DNA of 35,524 nucleotides from Clostridiales bacterium (lineage in GTDB: Bacteria; Bacillota; Clostridia; Lachnospirales; Cellulosilyticaceae), in the NCBI GenBank assembly GCA_019418225.1, contig DYCF01000048.1, forward strand, positions 1-35,524, written 5' to 3'. How positions within the stretch are numbered: the first letter of the stretch is position 1; every line of letters begins with the position of its first letter. The notes under the pieces were generated by a model that saw only the letters and a list, made by a program, of their open reading frames with translations, was not told the origin of the DNA and did no database searches. Made by a program: the position numbers and the translations under genes. Positions 31,864 to 35,524 of this stretch are shown piece by piece.

Positions 31864-33390
31864 ATGGCGGAGAATGGAAAAAAGCGATCAACTTTAGAGA
31901 AGTCTTTGGGACCTGGAGCGATTTGGGCTGTGGCTGTTGGATCAATTATAGGATGGGGATGCTTTATTCAAGGTTCTAACTGGACAGTGAGAGCTGGCGG
32001 CCCCTTACCGTTGCTATTAGGTTTTTTAGTAGGTGGTCTACTTATGATTGTAGTAGGATATAGCTATGCCTATATGATTGCTAAATTTCCTGTAGCAGGG
32101 GGCGAGTTTGCTTATGCTTATAAGGGATTTGGGAGGACTGCGGCCTATATATGTGGATGGATGCTATCTTTGGGGTATTTATCCATTGTTGCATTAAATG
32201 CTACAGCATTGCCTGTACTTGCGGGTTATATATTCCCAGGCGTTTTTAACAGGGGATATCTATATACGATTGCTGGATATGATGTATATGCAGGAGAAGT
32301 AGCACTTTCATGTTTCTTTATTGTATTATTTGGGATTATGAATTATCGTGGGGTTAAATCAGTCGGTAAATTGCAGCTGGCAATGGTGCTTATAATGTGT
32401 GGTGCCGTTGTGGTTTCTGTACTAGGAACCGTTGCAACAGGTAATTTTAAGGTAGACCATTTAATGCCTCTTTCTGGCGCGGATGGCAAAAGCTTTGGTA
32501 GTGGATTTATTTCAATACTGGCATTGGCGCCTTTCTTATATGTAGGGTTTGACTGTATTCCACAAGCTGCTGAAGAATATAGTTTTTCACCTAAGAAATC
32601 TAAGATGCTGATTTGCTCTGCATTAGTAGTTGGTGCATTAATTTATGCATCTATGGCAGTTGTTACAGATTGCGTGGTTCCTTGGACGGAGGTTCAAAAT
32701 TTAACAGATGTGACAGGCAGTACGGTCAAATGGCATACTGGGGCAGTATTAGAAATGGCTATGGGTAGAGCTGGAGTTGCTTTCGTGGCACTGGCAGTAT
32801 GTATGGGGATTTTTACAGGAATGAATGGATTTTTTATGACCTCTAGTCGTTTGCTTTTTGGTATGGCGAGGGCTAAAATGTTGCCTCATGCATTTGGAAA
32901 GATTCATAAAAAATATAATACACCTGGGGCATGCGTTATTTTTACACTATGTATTTGCAGCATTTGTCCATTCTTTGGACGTGAAGTAATTAGCTGGGTT
33001 GTAGATATGTGTTCGGTAGGAACAGCATTTGGTTATTTCTTCACATGTGCTGGGGCCTATATTTTAATCAAAAAGTATGGTGACCCAACAGATGAAAATA
33101 GAATTCATCCAGCAGTAGCTATTTTAGGGTGTGTCATTTCAGTAGCTATTTTATTACTTCTTATTGTCCCTGGTTCACCAGCTTGCATGGTAAAAGAAAG
33201 CTGGATTGCACTTGCAGGTTGGGTAGCAATGGGAACGCTATTTTATTATGTTTCAAGAAGAAGGTTTATGAAGGTACCAAAGCGAGATATGGATTACTTA
33301 ATATTAGGCAATGTACAAGTTAACCGTGGTAGAAGAAGTGGCAAAGCGGTATCAGAAGGAAAAATTGTAGGGGAATTAGTTATTAAATAA
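31864..33390 (+). CDS. APC-superfamily amino acid permease
   Basis: A 508-aa permease with twelve or more membrane helices. The first helix has the substrate-binding GSIIGWGCF unwound segment of APC transporters, and GGEFAYAYKGFG follows helix 2. Members move amino acids with H+ or Na+. Being last in the aminotransferase operon, it is the probable importer of the amine (taurine-like or omega-amino acid). AGGAGG (31852-31857) is 6 nt before ATG 31864, which is therefore preferred to ATG 31858. A strong terminator follows. Confidence 0.9.
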   Translation: MAENGKKRSTLEKSLGPGAIWAVAVGSIIGWGCFIQGSNWTVRAGGPLPLLLGFLVGGLLMIVVGYSYAYMIAKFPVAGGEFAYAYKGFGRTAAYICGWMLSLGYLSIVALNATALPVLAGYIFPGVFNRGYLYTIAGYDVYAGEVALSCFFIVLFGIMNYRGVKSVGKLQLAMVLIMCGAVVVSVLGTVATGNFKVDHLMPLSGADGKSFGSGFISILALAPFLYVGFDCIPQAAEEYSFSPKKSKMLICSALVVGALIYASMAVVTDCVVPWTEVQNLTDVTGSTVKWHTGAVLEMAMGRAGVAFVALAVCMGIFTGMNGFFMTSSRLLFGMARAKMLPHAFGKIHKKYNTPGACVIFTLCICSICPFFGREVISWVVDMCSVGTAFGYFFTCAGAYILIKKYGDPTDENRIHPAVAILGCVISVAILLLLIVPGSPACMVKESWIALAGWVAMGTLFYYVSRRRFMKVPKRDMDYLILGNVQVNRGRRSGKAVSEGKIVGELVIK

Positions 33391-33458
33391 TAAAAAAGTG
33401 AAGTGTGTGCTAAAAGAAAAAGCGTAAATCTTGACCTTGAGCCCCACTTCATTTTTTT
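33391..33458 (+). terminator. Terminator of the permease operon
   Basis: TGAAGTG (33399-33405) pairs with CACTTCA (33445-33451), prolonged by an A run against seven Ts (33452-33458). The loop is long (39 nt). Confidence 0.75.
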
Positions 33459-33539
33459 GTGATGTTACAAGGTAGGGGCAATGCATAATTTCACATGAGC
33501 AAAGTTTAATGCATAACCAAAGCTTGAAGGTAATGGGGA

Positions 33540-33568
33540 TTAAAAAAGAAAATATAAAATGATATAAT
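33540..33568 (+). promoter_or_regulatory. Probable promoter of the 2-hydroxyacid dehydrogenase gene
   Basis: TTAAAA (33540-33545), 17-bp spacer, perfect -10 TATAAT (33563-33568). Repeat copies F and G would then lie in a leader of about 280 nt. Confidence 0.5.
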
Positions 33569-33593
33569 TTAGAATATATAAAAAATAAGTTTA

Positions 33594-33710
33594 TATAGAG
33601 AGAAATCAACTAAAAACTTGAAATATACATGTAGGTAAGTTGGTTTCTCCCAATGATTTCACATGGCTAAAGACTATGCATCACTAAAGTTTATAAATGT
33701 GAAATCTATA
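33594..33710 (+). repeat. Two-hairpin dispersed repeat, copy F
   Basis: A full unit with hairpin 1 extended to GAGAAATCAAC / GTTGGTTTCTC (11 bp, one G-U) and hairpin 2 TTTCACAT / ATGTGAAA. Wobble changes that keep the pairing set it apart from copies A and B. Confidence 0.9.
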
Positions 33711-33821
33711 GAGAAATCAGCTAAAAACTTGAAAGGTACATGTAGGTAAATAGGTTTCTCCCAATGATTTCACATGACTAAAGACTATGCATTACTAAAG
33801 TTTATAAATGTGAAATCTATA
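33707..33821 (+). repeat. Two-hairpin dispersed repeat, copy G
   Basis: A unit directly following copy F and sharing the CTATA junction, ending 32 bp before the dehydrogenase start codon. The remainder of the 463-bp gap holds the permease terminator and promoter. Confidence 0.9.
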
Positions 33822-33853
33822 GAAAAATAAGATGAGTTGAAGGAGCGAATTAA

Positions 33854-34843
33854 ATGAAAATATTAGTTTTAGGCAATCAGAAACGTTATGAAAAGTACAT
33901 GCCGGATGTATCACTTGCAAGAGCGTGTGAATTAATTTATTGCCCATGCGGTACAAGTGAAACTCAAATTATAGAGATAGGCAAGGCGGCAGATATTATT
34001 TTTGCAGATGCTATTAGCCCTGTGACTAAGTATATGATAGACCATTTGCCAAACTTAAAGATGATTCATTCTGAAGGTGCAGGATATGACAAAATAGATA
34101 TTCAAGCAGCTGCTGAAAAGGGCATATATGTATGTAATAATAAAGGTTGTAATGCAAAGGCTGTAGCAGAGCAGACGATTTTATTGATGTTAGGCGTGCT
34201 TCGATTTGTTGCAGTAGGGGATAGAGAAGTAAGAGCGGGCAGACAAATCCAGATGAAAGAAGAAAGGATGATAAGTGGTATTTATGATTTAAGTGATGCA
34301 ACTGTAGGACTAGTAGGCTTTGGGGATATAGGAAAAGCAACAGCACAGCTGCTTAAAGCTTTCGGCAGTAAGGTTTATTATTATACAAAACATCGTAAAG
34401 ATGAGGAGAGCGAACAATTTTACGGTGTGGAGTATTTACCTTTAGAAGAAATGTTGCCATTATGCGACTTAGTAAGTTTACATATGGCGGTAACAGAAGA
34501 AACAATAAACATGGTCAATAGCGATTTCTTTGAAAAGATGAAAGATGGGGCATATCTTATTAATACAGCAAGAGGAGAATTGGTCGATGGCAAGGCACTA
34601 TATGAGGCGATTGTAAGTCATAAGTTAGGCGGTGCAGGATTAGATACCGTTTACCCAGAGCCAGTTAAAAAAGATAATATTTTATTACAGCTTCCCGAAG
34701 CAGAAAAAGATAAGGTATTATTTGCACCACATTTAGGGGGCGTAACAGTAGGAAGTTTCGGTCGTATGCATAGCCATATGTGGCAAAATGCAGAAAGGAT
34801 TGCTTGCGGCGAAAGACCGGATTGTGTTGTAAATGCAATTTAA
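33854..34843 (+). CDS. D-isomer-specific 2-hydroxyacid dehydrogenase
   Basis: A 329-aa NAD-dependent enzyme. The substrate domain contains HSEGAGYDKID (72-82), the Rossmann motif GLVGFGDIG spans 152-160, and the catalytic residues R240 (NTAR), E269 (YPEP) and H293 (APHLGG) are present. Enzymes of this family interconvert 2-oxoacids and D-2-hydroxyacids or act as phosphoglycerate, glycerate or glyoxylate reductases; the sequence does not tell which. RBS AAGGAGCG. It is transcribed alone behind two repeat units; a link to the transamination operon (keto-acid disposal) is possible but not shown. Confidence 0.9.
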   Translation: MKILVLGNQKRYEKYMPDVSLARACELIYCPCGTSETQIIEIGKAADIIFADAISPVTKYMIDHLPNLKMIHSEGAGYDKIDIQAAAEKGIYVCNNKGCNAKAVAEQTILLMLGVLRFVAVGDREVRAGRQIQMKEERMISGIYDLSDATVGLVGFGDIGKATAQLLKAFGSKVYYYTKHRKDEESEQFYGVEYLPLEEMLPLCDLVSLHMAVTEETINMVNSDFFEKMKDGAYLINTARGELVDGKALYEAIVSHKLGGAGLDTVYPEPVKKDNILLQLPEAEKDKVLFAPHLGGVTVGSFGRMHSHMWQNAERIACGERPDCVVNAI

Positions 34844-34845
34844 AA

Positions 34846-35036
34846 ACTGGATACGTCAATTTAAAGGAGTGTCAACTAAATACCTTATTAACTACCTTTA
34901 CGTCTTTAAAACCCTACAGTACCTAAAAGAAGAGAAAGAATCAGCTAAAAATAAGGATTGGCTCATTTATAGTACTTCTAGTTTTGTTGACACAAGAATT
35001 GTAAATTATAGAATGCGGACTGCAATCTTTGTGTAA
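34846..35036 (+). pseudogene. Truncated IS1595-like transposase C-terminus
   Basis: After the dehydrogenase stop, an open frame reads FKGVSTKYLINYLYVFKTLQ and on to a TAA at 35034-35036. The GVSTKYLxNYLxWF motif is the conserved C-terminal signature of IS1595/ISXO2-type transposases. The frame has no own start (it only opens within the dehydrogenase gene) and the DDE part is absent, so it is the tail of a deleted element; the last 40 residues do not look conserved. Confidence 0.65.
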
Positions 35037-35060
35037 CTAATTGTTCAGGAAACAATTAGT
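35036..35060. other. Perfect hairpin after the transposase remnant
   Basis: ACTAATTGTT-CAGGA-AACAATTAGT, a perfect 10-bp stem overlapping the TAA of the remnant. No T run, so it could be an element end structure rather than a terminator. Between 35061 and 35211 I see only a weak 23-codon frame (35103-35174) with no good RBS. Confidence 0.6.
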
Positions 35061-35211
35061 GTATAGTGACTTGCCCTCTAATAATAAAGTTAGGCAAAAA
35101 TTATGACGAATAATTATTCAAATGATACTAATAGTATAGCTTCAATATTTCAGAATAGGAAAATTAGGCCATAAGGACTTTAAGTGTTATTTATTAAAAC
35201 TGACTTGCGTA

Positions 35212-35238
35212 TGATATGATAGATTAATACAAAAGGAG
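35212..35238 (+). promoter_or_regulatory. Extended -10 and RBS ahead of the small ORF
   Basis: TG-A-TATGAT (35212-35220) is an extended -10, followed by AAGGAG (35233-35238). The RBS is 9 nt before an ATA codon (35248) that is in frame with the small ORF, not before an ATG. Confidence 0.4.
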
Positions 35239-35292
35239 CAAGTAAAAATAAAAAACAGAAATACTATTGCACAAAATAACGAGGATGAAATA

Positions 35293-35412
35293 ATGGTTAA
35301 CTTTGAATCAACTAATACTACTCAAACAGCAAAGAAAAAAGTACGTTGTATGTCCACAATTTCATCTAACAGAGCCAAAAATATAAATCAAGAGAAAATA
35401 CAAAAAGAGTGA
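35293..35412 (+). CDS. Very small hypothetical protein (39 aa)
   Basis: ATG 35293 with GAGGA (35281-35285) upstream encodes a 39-aa Thr/Asn/Lys-rich peptide with one cysteine (KKKVRCMSTISSNRAK). The frame is open upstream to ATA 35248, which sits at ideal distance from AAGGAG, so a 54-aa form from a decayed or non-standard start is possible. The stop lies inside the stem of a strong terminator. I recognise no family; it may be a genuine short gene or the end of a degraded one. Confidence 0.4.
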   Translation: MVNFESTNTTQTAKKKVRCMSTISSNRAKNINQEKIQKE

Positions 35413-35455
35413 ATGGTGGAGGCGTTAAAAAGTCTTCACTATTCACTCTTAATTA
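35405..35455. terminator. Strong, probably bidirectional terminator
   Basis: A 17-bp stem AAGAGTGAATGGTGGAG (35405-35421) / CTTCACTATTCACTCTT (35434-35450) with two G-U pairs; AATTATTT follows on the plus side and TTTTTG on the minus side. A minus-strand gene may therefore end in the last 70 bases. Confidence 0.85.
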
Positions 35456-35524
35456 TTTATTTAATTATTTATCATAGCCGTTAATTTAAGCCTAAGTTTT
35501 TCCAAGTCGAAGTATTTCTTCTAG

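Noticed and set aside
34709..34843. Frame 34833-35036 as an intact small gene starting at ATG 34833
   Set aside because: Its ATG lies inside the dehydrogenase gene without RBS; the similarity starts later, so it is treated as a transposase remnant.
35103..35174. A 23-codon ORF (Asn-rich)
   Set aside because: No convincing RBS, very short and no recognised similarity.
35458..35524. End of a minus-strand gene
   Set aside because: All three minus frames reach stops within this stretch, so a gene end is possible given the bidirectional terminator, but too little sequence is present to pick a frame.

Overview
The window is AT-rich, with strong AGGAGG-type ribosome binding sites, short intergenic gaps and many intrinsic terminators. 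Gene content (GH127 arabinofuranosidase, LysM lysozyme, ECF vitamin-type transporter, NifI1-like PII protein, PucR regulator) suggests a low-GC anaerobic Firmicute of the Clostridia, probably Lachnospirales. That placement is inference; no rRNA or tRNA gene is visible.

Layout. Bases 1-54 are the 3' end of a group II intron (domain VI with its bulged branch-point A). 145-1304: ECF S component overlapping a uridine-kinase-like P-loop kinase. 1383-1766: MerR regulator behind a textbook 19-bp-spacer MerR promoter. 1852-5747, minus strand: YhhN-like membrane protein, AraC regulator and GH127 beta-L-arabinofuranosidase. 5881-6681: cytosolic-looking lipase. 6829-12244: drug-efflux operon of MarR regulator, two ABC half-exporters forming an asymmetric heterodimer, and a MATE pump. 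12527-16529: cardiolipin synthase, YoaK-like membrane protein, small zinc-ribbon protein and FliB-like lysine N-methylase. 16677-17936, minus: secreted GH25 lysozyme with three LysM repeats. 18303-19937: acyl-CoA synthetase. 20115-22530: surface-glycan type operon (GT2-GtrA fusion, phosphodiester glycosidase, small membrane protein). 22680-24332: CDF metal transporter, a kinase gene remnant and a TetR regulator. 24573-26435: PglF/CapD-type nucleotide-sugar dehydratase.

26644-33390 is the most coherent metabolic block: TSUP (TauE/SafE) permease, PucR regulator, class III aminotransferase, iron-containing alcohol dehydrogenase, NifI1-like PII protein and an APC permease. The gene set fits import of an omega-amino compound, transamination to keep the nitrogen, reduction of the resulting aldehyde and export of the alcohol. 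Taurine to isethionate is the favoured reading because of the TauE-type exporter; GABA or beta-alanine are alternatives. A strong terminator between promoter and aminotransferase gene implies attenuation. A D-2-hydroxyacid dehydrogenase (33854-34843) follows. The last 680 bases hold a truncated IS1595-like transposase end and a very small ORF with its own RBS and terminator.

A family of about 113-bp two-hairpin repeats occurs at four intergenic loci (seven near-complete or partial copies), usually head to tail and in front of a gene. It matches no repeat family known to me.
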